Source: Microbulbifer sp. GL-2 (GTDB taxonomy: Bacteria; Pseudomonadota; Gammaproteobacteria; Pseudomonadales; Cellvibrionaceae). From it: 64,000 nt of DNA. The notes under the pieces were generated by a model, which was given only the letters and a program-made list of their open reading frames with translations, ran no database searches and was not told where the DNA came from. Below, piece by piece: positions 8,595-18,635 of the stretch. Location of the stretch: positions 2,834,001-2,898,000 of the forward strand of contig NZ_AP019807.1 of assembly GCF_007183175.1 (NCBI RefSeq), written 5' to 3'. Position numbers and translations under genes: made by a program. The stretch's first letter is position 1. Each line of letters opens with the position of its first letter.

Positions 8595-10792
8595 GTGAAA
8601 ATAGTAGTAGCGAATCAGGCACTGTTTACGAGTGTGAAAATACAGAAAATAGCCCTGTGGATTTTAAACCATGGTCTGAGGCGATAATTCAAGTAGCACA
8701 TCATTACCGAGTGGATTGCTCCCCCGAAAGCATTCGCATTGCAGGACAATGGAATCAGGCTGGATCAGTCGACCATACTCTGAGACGTATGGCCCGCCAG
8801 GCAGGCTTAACTGTTAGATTTTGCTCTATTGACGAAACGGATATTAACCCTTGGCGTTTACCGATCGTAGCCCAATTTAAAGGCGGCCAGGTAGCAGTTA
8901 TAGAGTCTATTTCCAGTGACCATGAGGTTGGTTTTGCTTTATGTGGTGATCAAGGTTTAAAGAGCACGCTTCCACTAGAAAAATTACTTAAGGAGATAAT
9001 TTCCCTTGCGATATTTAGGCCAAGGAAAACAGCTACCGATGCCAGGGTAGATGATTATATTAAAACAGATAATAAAAAATGGTTGCGAAGAATTGTTCTG
9101 AGAGATATACGGCCTTACGGACACATTATGCTGGCTACTACTGTAGCCAATACACTTGCATTGGCCGGTATTATTTTTTCAAAGCAAGTTTATGACAGGG
9201 TTATTCCTGCGGAATCTATACCTACTCTCTATGTGCTTTTCAGTGGTGTACTGGTCGCTATTGTATTTGATTTTATTATGCGCTCTATGCGAGTTAAGAT
9301 CACAGATCTTCTTGGTAAGCGAGCTGATATTCGTATGTCAGACTTGGTTTTTGGCCATGCAATGAGAATACAAGGCCAAGCAAGACCAAAGTCTACTGGA
9401 ACTTTTATTTCTCAAATTCGTGAATTGGAAAGAATAAGGGAAATATTTACTTCTACAACGGTACTTGCTATCGCAGACTTACCTTTCTTTTTTCTGTTCT
9501 TGTTTGTCATGTGGTGGATAGCCGGACCATTAGCTTTGGTGCCATTATTGGCTGTTTTTTTATTGCTGATACCGGGGCTGCTATTACAACCAAAATTGGC
9601 CAAACTTTCACAGGACTCAATTAAAGAATCATCACTACGTAATGCAATATTGATAGAGACCATACAGGGAGCGGACGATATAAAATCACTGCAAGCCGAG
9701 GAGCGATTTCAAGGACAGTGGAACCACTTTAATACAATAACTGCAGACGCCAGTCTGAAATTGAGATCTCTCGTCGGAATGTTACTGACCTGGACTCATA
9801 ACGTACAATCTTCAGTGTTTGCCGTTATAGTATTATTTGGTGCACCTATGGTAATGGAGGGGGCTATAACAACAGGAACCCTGGTGGCAGCTTCAATTCT
9901 CGGCTCCAGGATGATGACGCCTATGGCGAATATCACGAGGGTCTTAACTCGTTGGCAGCAGGCAAAGTCAGCAAAGCAGGGTATTGATCACCTTATGCAA
10001 TTGCCGGTGGATAATCCCACGTCAGAAAAGCGCGTAGCAAAGCCAATAATAACCGGAAATTTTCAATTCAAACATGCAGTATTTCAGTATGGAGGCGATG
10101 GACAAGAGCCGGCCCTTATCATCCCGGAGTTGAAGATATATGCGGGTGAGCGTGTGGCGATACTCGGAAAAAACGGTTCAGGTAAATCTACCTTACTTAA
10201 TGCATTGGCAGGCACTCTGCTAGCACAGAGAGGACAATTGCAACTGGATAATGTGAGTATCAATCATATAGATCCTGCTGATGTCAGGCGGGATATTGGT
10301 ATTCTCGGGCAAGAAGCTAGCCTGTTTCATGGCACTATCCATGAAAACATTACATTAGGCGCTCCCAGTGCCAGTGATGAAGAGGTCCTTTGGGCATTGC
10401 AGATGAGTGGTGCAAGCAGTTTTGTTAGTAAGTTACCCACAGGGCTAGGGTATTTGATACAGGAGGGCGGTTTTGGGTTGTCTGGTGGTCAAAAGCAGTC
10501 ACTACTTTTGTCGAGAATGTTGATTCGGCAACCAAATGTCTTACTGCTGGATGAGCCCACGGCTGCCCTTGATGAACCGACGGAAAGAAAGTTTATTCAA
10601 AGTCTGCAAGATTGGTGTGCTGATCGTACAGTCATTGTTGCCACGCATAGAACCAATATTTTAGCTCTTGCAAGAAGAATTATCGTCCTCAGTAACGGCC
10701 ACATTGTACTTGATGAAACAAAGGATAAGGCATTGGAGATACTGACCAAGTCACCAAAACAGGGATCATTCCAAGGAGAGAAAATCTCATAA
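8591..10792 (+). CDS. Type I secretion ABC transporter with degenerate C39-like domain
   Basis: Inner-membrane ATPase/permease (733 residues) of the LapB/HlyB type. Residues about 25-140 resemble a peptidase-C39-like domain but lack a catalytic Cys-His pair, as in exporters whose substrates lack a cleaved leader. A six-helix membrane domain covers about 165-445. The ATPase domain has Walker A GKNGSGKST, signature LSGGQ and Walker B VLLLDEPTAALD, then an H-loop His (ATHR). TTG start at 8591 is supported by GGAGG seven bases upstream and by overlap with the tolC-like stop. It is the energy source for export of the neighbouring repeat protein. Confidence 0.92.
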   Translation: MSENSSSESGTVYECENTENSPVDFKPWSEAIIQVAHHYRVDCSPESIRIAGQWNQAGSVDHTLRRMARQAGLTVRFCSIDETDINPWRLPIVAQFKGGQVAVIESISSDHEVGFALCGDQGLKSTLPLEKLLKEIISLAIFRPRKTATDARVDDYIKTDNKKWLRRIVLRDIRPYGHIMLATTVANTLALAGIIFSKQVYDRVIPAESIPTLYVLFSGVLVAIVFDFIMRSMRVKITDLLGKRADIRMSDLVFGHAMRIQGQARPKSTGTFISQIRELERIREIFTSTTVLAIADLPFFFLFLFVMWWIAGPLALVPLLAVFLLLIPGLLLQPKLAKLSQDSIKESSLRNAILIETIQGADDIKSLQAEERFQGQWNHFNTITADASLKLRSLVGMLLTWTHNVQSSVFAVIVLFGAPMVMEGAITTGTLVAASILGSRMMTPMANITRVLTRWQQAKSAKQGIDHLMQLPVDNPTSEKRVAKPIITGNFQFKHAVFQYGGDGQEPALIIPELKIYAGERVAILGKNGSGKSTLLNALAGTLLAQRGQLQLDNVSINHIDPADVRRDIGILGQEASLFHGTIHENITLGAPSASDEEVLWALQMSGASSFVSKLPTGLGYLIQEGGFGLSGGQKQSLLLSRMLIRQPNVLLLDEPTAALDEPTERKFIQSLQDWCADRTVIVATHRTNILALARRIIVLSNGHIVLDETKDKALEILTKSPKQGSFQGEKIS

Positions 10793-10844
10793 TGTTTAAC
10801 AGCTAGAAGTGAAAGGTATTACCTAACTATGGCAGGACAGATCT

Positions 10845-12065
10845 TTGACTGTTGAGCAACGGCAAATCGCATTGCTGGATGTTGAGCATCAGGCTCATGA
10901 GCAGCAATACGGGGATGATATAGATGAATCCTCCATTATCCGATCTGGACAAGTGGTATGGGTATTTTTTTTCTTAATTTCTGCCCTATTTTCCTGGTCA
11001 TATCTCGCGCAAGTTGACGAGGTATCATCGGGCATTGGCAAAGTAATTCCAACCTCTCGTGCACAAATTATTCAGTCTCTTGATGGCGGTATCCTGGCTG
11101 AGTTAAAAGTTTCAGAGGGGGATATTGTAGAGAAAGGGCAGGTATTGGCACAGCTAGATCCGACGAAAGTACGTTCAAATATGGAGGAGAGTTCGGCGAG
11201 ATACCGTGCGGCACTTGCAAGCGTTGCCAGGTTAAGTGCTGAAGTGAACCAGAGTCCCTTGCAATTCCCTGAAGAACTAGTCGGGCATGAAGAACTGCAG
11301 GTTAAAGAGCGGAAGTTGTTCGATATTCGACAACAGGGGTTGTTAGAGTCTGTTCGGGGTCTGAATGAATCTTTAGGTCTCATTAAGAAAGAATTGGCTA
11401 TGACGAGCAATCTTGTAGATTCTGGGGCTGCCAGCAGCGTTGATGTGCTCAAGTTACGTAGACAAAAATCAGAACTGGAAACAAAAATCCGGGAATTAAA
11501 TTCTCAATATATGGTCAGGGCGCGTGAAGAACTGGCAAATGTCAGCGCTGAGGTAGAAGTCTTGGCCTCTGTACTCGAAGGGCGATCCGACACCCTGGTC
11601 AGACTCACCCATCGTTCTCCGGTTCACGGTATTGTTAAGGCAATTGAAGTTACAACTATAGGAGGTGTTATACCTCCTAATGGTAAGCTGATGGAGATAG
11701 TCCCACTGGATGATCAGCTTCTTATTGAAGCAAAAATTTCACCAAGAGACATTGCGTTTATTCATCCTGGGCAGCTTGCCAAAGTAAAAATTACTGCGTA
11801 CGACTATGCAATTTATGGTGGTTTATCTGGAGAGGTTATGATGATTTCTCCCGATACGATACAAGATGAAATTGTTCCAAATGAATATTACTACAAAGTA
11901 TTTATCTTGGCTAATGCAGATGCTCTTAAAAATAAAGTCGGAAAGGAATTTCCGATAGTGCCGGGAATGATTGCATCTGTTGATATTAAAACTGGATCCA
12001 AAACAATCTTTGATTACTTGGTTAAGCCGATAAGCCGGGCCAAGGAGGCTATGCGAGAGCGGTAA
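10845..12065 (+). CDS. HlyD-family membrane fusion protein of type I secretion
   Basis: Periplasmic adaptor (406 residues) bridging the ABC transporter and the TolC-like channel. One N-terminal membrane helix (about residues 38-58, VVWVFFFLISALFSWSYLA) is followed by the lipoyl half LKVSEGDIVEKGQVLAQLDPT. A coiled-coil hairpin covers about 105-245, then comes the second lipoyl half HRSPVHGIVKAIEV. The C-terminal beta-barrel contains GQLAKVKITAYDYAIYGGLSG, typical of HlyD/LapC. The only in-frame start with a ribosome site is TTG 10845 (AGGACAG upstream); ATG 10829 is out of frame. It is third in the tolC-ABC-hlyD operon. Confidence 0.9.
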   Translation: MTVEQRQIALLDVEHQAHEQQYGDDIDESSIIRSGQVVWVFFFLISALFSWSYLAQVDEVSSGIGKVIPTSRAQIIQSLDGGILAELKVSEGDIVEKGQVLAQLDPTKVRSNMEESSARYRAALASVARLSAEVNQSPLQFPEELVGHEELQVKERKLFDIRQQGLLESVRGLNESLGLIKKELAMTSNLVDSGAASSVDVLKLRRQKSELETKIRELNSQYMVRAREELANVSAEVEVLASVLEGRSDTLVRLTHRSPVHGIVKAIEVTTIGGVIPPNGKLMEIVPLDDQLLIEAKISPRDIAFIHPGQLAKVKITAYDYAIYGGLSGEVMMISPDTIQDEIVPNEYYYKVFILANADALKNKVGKEFPIVPGMIASVDIKTGSKTIFDYLVKPISRAKEAMRER

Positions 12066-12077
12066 GAGGTATATGTA

Positions 12078-12986
12078 GTGATCGTTAGGACTTTAGTAAC
12101 GCTATATTTTTTCTCTTGTGGGATTTTGTATTCTGTTGCAATTTTTGCCTCCGAATCCAGATCTGTAACTCTGGTTGCTTCTGTGACTATAGAAAATCAT
12201 TTAAATAGAGATATTTCTGGATATTTACATCGTATATCAATACCCGTAGAAACAGCTATAAATCAGAAGTTAACGTCTATTCATTTTGATTACCCAGAAT
12301 CACTAATTTATAGAAAACACACTAGGGGCGAAACAAAGTATGTCGAATTTAAAGTGGATATCCCTGCACAATCCAAACTAACCAGGCAACTTAAATTTAA
12401 CTTGGATCTGTTCAGCTACGATTACAGTAAGTTGCCTGAGGGAGAAATTCCTTCTCCTAAAGATATTTATATAAAGCCGAGGAAGTATATTGAATCAAAC
12501 TCTGATCCAGTGATACTGCTTTCCCAAAGAATTCGATCTCAATGGGCAGGGGATGAGGAAAGACTATTGGCAGCCTTTCAGGTGCCCCAGGATATTCTTG
12601 ATTATCAGGTTCAAAAAACCAGGGGAGCTCTTTATGCAGCTGTCAATAGAGTGGGCGATTGTACCGAATATGCAGCGCTATTTGTTGCCCTGGCTAGGTC
12701 AATGGGGTATCCAGCCAGAGTGACTTCTGAATTTCTCTTTACAAGCAGGAATGAATTTTCTCAGCCAAATCATCATGCCGCAGAAGTATATTTGAATGGT
12801 AGGTGGATACCGGTAGATCCAAATTTGGCTACTGATAAAAAATTTGGATATGGCTTTGGTGTTGGGAGTGTAAACAAGATTACCCTGACCAGGGATTTTA
12901 CCTGGGTTTGGTCCAATATGTGGCCTAAAAAATTTTCCCCAGAAGAGGAGCTCCCAAAAGTCACTACTCATTGGAGGTTAGAATGA
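12078..12986 (+). CDS. Secreted transglutaminase-like (papain-fold) protein
   Basis: 302 residues with an N-terminal signal peptide (residues 1-24, ending SVAIFA-SES). The C-terminal half is a transglutaminase_core domain: Cys in RVGDCTEYAALFVALARS, His in PNHHAAEVYL and Asp in WIPVDPN form the expected Cys-His-Asp triad. Such proteins hydrolyse or cross-link peptide bonds. It is not the LapG (BTLCP) family, but its place right after a type I secretion operon parallels that of LapG with LapBC. A role in trimming, release or cross-linking of the Asp-Ala protein is inference. GTG start at 12078 follows AAGAGG and lies 13 bases after hlyD. Confidence 0.82.
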   Translation: MIVRTLVTLYFFSCGILYSVAIFASESRSVTLVASVTIENHLNRDISGYLHRISIPVETAINQKLTSIHFDYPESLIYRKHTRGETKYVEFKVDIPAQSKLTRQLKFNLDLFSYDYSKLPEGEIPSPKDIYIKPRKYIESNSDPVILLSQRIRSQWAGDEERLLAAFQVPQDILDYQVQKTRGALYAAVNRVGDCTEYAALFVALARSMGYPARVTSEFLFTSRNEFSQPNHHAAEVYLNGRWIPVDPNLATDKKFGYGFGVGSVNKITLTRDFTWVWSNMWPKKFSPEEELPKVTTHWRLE

Positions 12987-13137
12987 TTCTGGGCGTGTAT
13001 ATATTTACATATTGTTCGAGTAAGGAGGTGTAATTGACCTGAATCAGGACAACCTGCAATGCACACTAAGGTACTATTGAGGTTGGAGAGTGTGAAGTAT
13101 TGCTGGAAAGGCGCAGTCACATGGGAGGATTAGTGTT

Positions 13138-13827
13138 ATGTACAAAATTAAATCGGCTTTTGGGACTCCAATTCTAGTGAAGGACTGGCCGGATTCTGAG
13201 GAGGTAGATAATCACTTAACGGATATTATCCTCAATAGGGAGTCTTCCGTTTCTGTTGCTAAAGATTCTTGTATGGGTAGTTGGAACTCCCAAAAAGATC
13301 TTCTTGAATGGCCATGTAAGGAAATAGCTATTATAAAGCAGCGTATAGTATCAGTTACGCGTGAAATGACAATGAAAGTGACCCGGGGAAAGTACAGCCC
13401 GGCCTCTCAAGATATGTATGCTAATGCCTGGGCCAATGTTTCACGTGCGGATAGTTACCTGAAAATACATAATCATGAGTCATGTACTTGGTCTGGTGTG
13501 TATTATGTGCACTCTGTGTTATCACAGGAAAAGAGTAAAAGTAGTGGCATAATTGAGTTTTTGGATCCGAGGATGCTTTGTATCTCTACTGAGTTACCAA
13601 ATAGTAACTTTGGTGGGCGTGTCAGGGTGATGCCCAAAAGTGGAAGGATGATATTGTTTCCAAACTGGTTGTTGCACTATGTCAATCCGGTGGAGGATAA
13701 ATCACTGAGAATTTGTATCGCCTTTAATGTAAAGTTGGAAACCAATACTCTTAAACGACGCAGTGCGAGCATGCTTTCCCTCGGTGATGTAAAATTCTCG
13801 GAAGATCACATAGTAGATCAAGGCTAA
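13138..13827 (+). CDS. 2OG-Fe(II) oxygenase, TIGR02466-like
   Basis: A cytosolic oxygenase-like protein of 229 residues. The central segment has HNHESCTWSGVYYVHS (His111/His113), FLDPR (Asp143) and LFPNWLLHYVNPV (His180), followed by Arg191. This matches the jelly-roll 2-oxoglutarate/Fe(II) oxygenases of the TIGR02466 group, which are uncharacterised. It follows the transglutaminase-like gene by 151 bases with its own ribosome site (GGAGG at about 13123). Because Asp-Ala is the dominant peptide made by this locus, Asp or Ala hydroxylation of the repeat protein is a testable guess. Other small-molecule substrates are equally possible. Confidence 0.75.
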   Translation: MYKIKSAFGTPILVKDWPDSEEVDNHLTDIILNRESSVSVAKDSCMGSWNSQKDLLEWPCKEIAIIKQRIVSVTREMTMKVTRGKYSPASQDMYANAWANVSRADSYLKIHNHESCTWSGVYYVHSVLSQEKSKSSGIIEFLDPRMLCISTELPNSNFGGRVRVMPKSGRMILFPNWLLHYVNPVEDKSLRICIAFNVKLETNTLKRRSASMLSLGDVKFSEDHIVDQG

Positions 13828-13835
13828 ATGGCTAT

Positions 13836-16800
13836 TTATTTTTCCACAGATATCTCATCTATTTTTTCCGCAGATTCCTTCTGAAGCAGACCAGGAATTT
13901 TACCGAAATCGGAATCCCTTCTGGAACCTTTAACAAGAATTAAATCGGCATTTTTGCAGAACTCTGTAAGATAGCCTGCGAGGGCAGGAGCGTCGGAAAA
14001 ATGCGGGCCTAAAATATGGGTGGGGAGACATTCGCGCAGATAGAGCATGTCTTCCCCGTGAGTAATTACCCAGTCTACTTTGCTTTGTATTAAAGGACCG
14101 GCCAGACTTTCATGCATTTCCTTGGATTTATCGCCAAGATGCACGATTCGTCCTAATATAGCAATTCTTCGGCCACCACTTTTCACCTCACTTTGTGAAA
14201 ATACAGAGAAGGCATTTAACATAGAGCTTACGGTGGCGTTCCAGCTGTCATCAATCAAACTAACAGAATGTCCCTGCAGGTTTAGATCTAATCTTTGCAG
14301 ATGGCTTTCAGCCAAGTGAAGTTCTTGTAGTCGCAAGGCGGCCTCATCTAGATCCGTATTAAGAGCATAGGCCACACTAATTGCGGCTATGGCATTGTGC
14401 ATCATGCCGATGCTGGGAGCGGGAACCCTTAGTTCGAGCTCACGATTTGGAAATTGTAATTGTACCCAGCTACCAAATTCATCTGCTCGAATCTTGACTA
14501 CCCTGATCTCAGCTTTGGAGCTTTCGCCAAAAATAATGACTCTTCGTGCGTGCCTTCTGGCTTTGTTTAATACATAGTCAAAACACTGCAGGTGTTCACC
14601 AACAATGGCAATTGCAGATCCGACCAGGCCCTCATAAATTCGTGATTTCCATTTGGCTGTGTCCTCGACATTTTTTATTTTTCGATTGGTCTGGGACATA
14701 CCAATTTCAGTAATCAGAGCAATAGTGGGTTTGATTCGATGAGTGATTGGGCCTCGTTTCATCCACAAGGCACTTTGGGCCACCTCGATCACCGCGATTT
14801 CATGATCTTTATTCAGGCTCGCCAGCATTGAAGGTGCACCCACACGGGAATTGTAATTACCCAGGCTGGTTAGTACTTTTTCCCTTGGCCCAAGCATCTG
14901 CCCAATCATTTTCAGTGTGGTAGATTTTCCTGCTGTTCCTGTCAGTGCGATGACCTCTCCATCAAATCTTTCCCGTGCGGCGAAACCTAATTCAATAATG
15001 GCTTTAATCGGATCATCGACTTGTAAGACCGGTAACTGTTCAGGTAATCCATCTACGGGACGCGCAACAATAGCGCCGGCGATACGGTTAGCAAAGGAAG
15101 GTAACTTCTGGTGAAAGTCCCAGAATTTCGCTGATGTTTTTGAGCTTTGCTCATGGTATAGACGGTCGAGATTAGTGTGAGCGACAAAAAGAATCGGATC
15201 CAGTGATTCTTCAATAAATGCACTACCGGAAATAACACTGCGGACATACCATCCCTCCGGTGGCGTAACTAACCAGGTTCCGCCAGTGATTGCTGTAATT
15301 TGCTCGGCATTCCAGGTTTGTCCAGGGGGATGATCGTAGATGATTGAGGGGAACTCAGATCTGTATTGGGGGACTTTCCGTTTTCGGTTGTCACTTTTGT
15401 TGGATAAATTCAACTGGGTGATCATACCGGCAACAGGTACAGGTTTGATCTGGGTACTGTTGGAGACCAAGCCAATATATAGCTGTAGGTTTACCTCAGT
15501 AATATCCCTGTTGGCAGGTGCCCTCAGACCATATAGGTCCCGGTAAATGACTCCTGGTTTCCAGCGGCTGGTAGGCATTTGCCAGTCACAGGGGTCGTGG
15601 TCCATGGATTTTCCCCAGTAAGGCATAGTGGTTTGCCGAACTGGTTCTGCACGAAAATCCAGGCGAAAGTCTTCATTAATTTCGTCTGCTATACGCCAGA
15701 AGGATTCTACCCATAATATCTGTCGGGATTTAATTTCTCTTGGGTAAAAGCGCACGCCGAGTAACTCCATGGGGCCCACTTTCATTGAAGTAATCTTTGC
15801 ATCTGCAGGTACGGATTCAGCTTGGCAACATGGTATAACAAAAGATTTTTCCTGAAGGGCAGTAACTTGGTGCGGGAGTTTAGGGGGTTTAGGGAGCGTT
15901 GGGAGATTTACTGTGTCACGTTGGGGAGGCGTCAGCTTTACGGTTGCTGTACCGTTCTCGTGCAAGCGCAAGTTTGTCCCCAGTGGAAGGCATTGGTTGG
16001 CAAATTGCTGGCTACGATTCACCGCCTCCTCGCCACTCAACTGTTTACTGAAACCAAAGCCAGAACCCACAGGTACAAAGGTGACTTGTTCAATGCCTTG
16101 CGTACTGAGTTGCAAACAGAAAATACCACTATCTGCGAGGCTGTTACGGACTGCATCAAATAGTAAGTCTCCAGCGTCGTGGATAATAGGCCGGTTGCGA
16201 TATATCTCAATACCTTGCAGGTTATGTGCGCTGCTACCGAGGATCCCGTCCGCTCCGGCATTGACGATAGCGTGACCTAAGGCGCGTTGCTCTGGAGTTG
16301 GATGGGCTTCATGGTTAGCCCCCCAGTGAACCGCAACCAATACCACCTGGGCCTTTTTGCGAGCGGATAAAATACGGGGTCTCAGTGTTTCTTCCCAAAG
16401 CTCAGGTATGGTGGGGGGTAGATAGGCACAGCCGGCGGTGGTGGGGCCGGCGGCAAATCGTGGTTGAGTCGCATCTATAGAAAATAATGCTACATTAATC
16501 GTACCGGCGGCCCTGAAGACCGGCTTCAGGGCTTCATCCAGGTTTTCCCCAGAACCGGTACAACCTATACCTGCGGCATCCAGCCATTGCTTCTGTTCCA
16601 GTAGGGCGGCAGGTCCATAGTCACCGCTGTGATTATTGGCAGTGGCTACAATATCAACACCCGCGGCAATTAGTACCGATAACATTTCAGGGCGGGCGCG
16701 ATAATAGTAAGGTGAGCTTTCTCCTTTGGAGACGCCCTGTTCCCCCTTGGTAGCAACAACGCATTCAAGATTTATTACACTGATATCTGCATTTTTTAGG

Positions 16801-18635
16801 GCGGGTATCTTCCCTAGTACCTCTTCGACCCCCAGTTGTGCTGTGCGGTAGTGTTGGCGTCTGCCGAGGTTTACATCACCACCCCATGCGAGCACGGGCA
16901 GTGTTTCTGCCCCGGGTTGTAGCTGCTCTTCTTCAGTTGTGTTCGGTACTTCATTGGCGAAGTTTTTTTGATTGGGCTGGTTTAAAGTGCTTTGCGCGAG
17001 CAGAAATTTCCTATAGGCAACAAATCCTGACAAGTAGTGCTCAACATCATCGATCCTTATCCTGAACGCATGATGGCGAATAAAGAAACTACCCAGGATT
17101 TTTTCCGGGCTTTTGAAGAACATAGCGAACTCGGGCCAGAAGTATCCATTCAATAGATATGCAGCTCGCTTGTGTAAGGCCCGATAGAAGTGTTCAAGAT
17201 CAACTTGATCAAGTAAATATTGGAATTCGCTTTGCTGGCGCAGCCGCACAATCATTTTTTCTGCGGCCATCATCAACTCAAGCAAGGTGGGAAAAGTGGT
17301 GATACGGTTTTCGACGAAGTCCAAGTAATTGACGAAATTGCGAATGCCAAACTGGTAGTACTTTTCTTCAGGTCGATAAATGGTGAGTTCATTGACGCAA
17401 TAGCTTAACCAGTGATCGTGAGCACGCCAATGGCCGGATATAATAAAGTAGTGAAATGCTTTTTCCACTAGTGCCAACCAGCGCGCATCCTTGCTCCATC
17501 CATACAGGCGCATTAGACCAAATGCTGCTTCGCCGTCGTAGTAAATCACACGATGCAAGTCCTTGATTTCGAGAGTAGGGTATTCGAGGACATGGCAAAA
17601 CTGGCCACTTTCCGGGTTTTGCATAAATTCAATACCCAGGGCCAACTGCTCAATCAGTTCTGCATACTCCTGGGTTTGCATTACTTCTGAGTACTTCACT
17701 AGCGCCAACAAGCTTACGGCATTGCCTCCGAGTTTGATCTCGTCATTTGGTTCTACCAGAAAAGCGCCTAATTCTCCGGAGTGGAGAGGGATGGTTTTAA
17801 TCAGTTTTTTTGTGAGGAAGTTGAGTGAGCGCCGGATAGCTTCCAGAAGAAGGGCGTCATTCGTGACCTCCCATGCCTCAATCATCGCATAGGTGCTGCT
17901 GGCGTGACGCAGGTTGTTGTAGGTATTGATCTCCCGATCAAAGCAGGCATGCCATCCGTAGTGGAAAAGCCCGCTGGGTTTTACCTGGTTAGCCAGGTAA
18001 CGGCTGCCATTTTCAATAAGCTCGGTGGCTTGTTGGGTGTCCAGGCTCTCAACAAGCCGGCGACCGGCGTCCAGCCCCGCACCATGTAAGGCTACAGGCT
18101 CCTGATCCACTTCACAGAATATTCCTTCAGTAGATAGGAGTACAACGCTCATTTCATCAGAGAATACCAGTTCTCCTAGCTGGCCAAAGCGTTTCTTACT
18201 ATAGGAAAGGAAGTTCTTTTCATTGAGAAAGGCATGGTCGATTTTGTTGCCGCCATAGAGCATGGCATTGGCATTCAGCTCCTGCTCAAGAAAGGCTATT
18301 TTACAGTCGACGTCCAAGGCCAAACCATAGCGGAAATAGGAACGCTTGGTTTCCTGCAAAAGTTCATAAAGGCCGGCCAAGGTCATTGTGCTCTTTCTGG
18401 TTACCCAATCTATCCTTAACCAGCAGGGTTCTATCCTCGCCTGGTTTGCTGCTTTACGAATATCTCCAGCAAGTTCCTGCCAAGCATTGGGAAAGTCTTG
18501 CGCGTTAATATGCCGAACTTCAGCACGTTGTTTGGCGTCACTAATTGAAAAAAAAAGTGTAAAAGGAGGGCTAAGCTCGCGCAGTGCCCGCTCTACCATG
18601 GGGCGCGCCCGCATAAGCATGCTGGATAGGGACAT
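13836..18635 (-). CDS. Toroid-CapA-Mur ligase fusion, putative acidic polymer synthase
   Basis: 1599 residues, apparently cytosolic (no signal peptide). About 200-560 is helical with repeating Trp/Gly/Tyr motifs resembling an alpha/alpha toroid (SGLFHYGWHACFD, YYDGEAAFGLMRLYGW). About 580-880 is a CapA/PgsA-type metallophosphatase-fold domain: WGGDVNLGR, INLECVVAT, TANNHSGDYG, VHWGANHEAHPTPEQRALG, SSAHNLQG. About 1228-1599 is a Mur-ligase domain with P-loop GTAGKST (1233-1239), TEIGMSQT, MMHNAIAA, DDSWNATVSSM and GSRRDSDF. CapA and Mur-type (CapB/PgsB) proteins make poly-gamma-glutamate as separate polypeptides, so this may be a one-chain peptide-polymer synthase. Product unknown. The gene converges on the oxygenase gene, with an 8-base gap. 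Confidence 0.78.
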   Translation of the reverse strand: MSLSSMLMRARPMVERALRELSPPFTLFFSISDAKQRAEVRHINAQDFPNAWQELAGDIRKAANQARIEPCWLRIDWVTRKSTMTLAGLYELLQETKRSYFRYGLALDVDCKIAFLEQELNANAMLYGGNKIDHAFLNEKNFLSYSKKRFGQLGELVFSDEMSVVLLSTEGIFCEVDQEPVALHGAGLDAGRRLVESLDTQQATELIENGSRYLANQVKPSGLFHYGWHACFDREINTYNNLRHASSTYAMIEAWEVTNDALLLEAIRRSLNFLTKKLIKTIPLHSGELGAFLVEPNDEIKLGGNAVSLLALVKYSEVMQTQEYAELIEQLALGIEFMQNPESGQFCHVLEYPTLEIKDLHRVIYYDGEAAFGLMRLYGWSKDARWLALVEKAFHYFIISGHWRAHDHWLSYCVNELTIYRPEEKYYQFGIRNFVNYLDFVENRITTFPTLLELMMAAEKMIVRLRQQSEFQYLLDQVDLEHFYRALHKRAAYLLNGYFWPEFAMFFKSPEKILGSFFIRHHAFRIRIDDVEHYLSGFVAYRKFLLAQSTLNQPNQKNFANEVPNTTEEEQLQPGAETLPVLAWGGDVNLGRRQHYRTAQLGVEEVLGKIPALKNADISVINLECVVATKGEQGVSKGESSPYYYRARPEMLSVLIAAGVDIVATANNHSGDYGPAALLEQKQWLDAAGIGCTGSGENLDEALKPVFRAAGTINVALFSIDATQPRFAAGPTTAGCAYLPPTIPELWEETLRPRILSARKKAQVVLVAVHWGANHEAHPTPEQRALGHAIVNAGADGILGSSAHNLQGIEIYRNRPIIHDAGDLLFDAVRNSLADSGIFCLQLSTQGIEQVTFVPVGSGFGFSKQLSGEEAVNRSQQFANQCLPLGTNLRLHENGTATVKLTPPQRDTVNLPTLPKPPKLPHQVTALQEKSFVIPCCQAESVPADAKITSMKVGPMELLGVRFYPREIKSRQILWVESFWRIADEINEDFRLDFRAEPVRQTTMPYWGKSMDHDPCDWQMPTSRWKPGVIYRDLYGLRAPANRDITEVNLQLYIGLVSNSTQIKPVPVAGMITQLNLSNKSDNRKRKVPQYRSEFPSIIYDHPPGQTWNAEQITAITGGTWLVTPPEGWYVRSVISGSAFIEESLDPILFVAHTNLDRLYHEQSSKTSAKFWDFHQKLPSFANRIAGAIVARPVDGLPEQLPVLQVDDPIKAIIELGFAARERFDGEVIALTGTAGKSTTLKMIGQMLGPREKVLTSLGNYNSRVGAPSMLASLNKDHEIAVIEVAQSALWMKRGPITHRIKPTIALITEIGMSQTNRKIKNVEDTAKWKSRIYEGLVGSAIAIVGEHLQCFDYVLNKARRHARRVIIFGESSKAEIRVVKIRADEFGSWVQLQFPNRELELRVPAPSIGMMHNAIAAISVAYALNTDLDEAALRLQELHLAESHLQRLDLNLQGHSVSLIDDSWNATVSSMLNAFSVFSQSEVKSGGRRIAILGRIVHLGDKSKEMHESLAGPLIQSKVDWVITHGEDMLYLRECLPTHILGPHFSDAPALAGYLTEFCKNADLILVKGSRRDSDFGKIPGLLQKESAEKIDEISVEK

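Noticed and set aside
12078..12986. LapG (BTLCP) protease identity
   Set aside because: The Cys/His/Asp motifs fit transglutaminase_core, not the BTLCP pattern; only the location is LapG-like.
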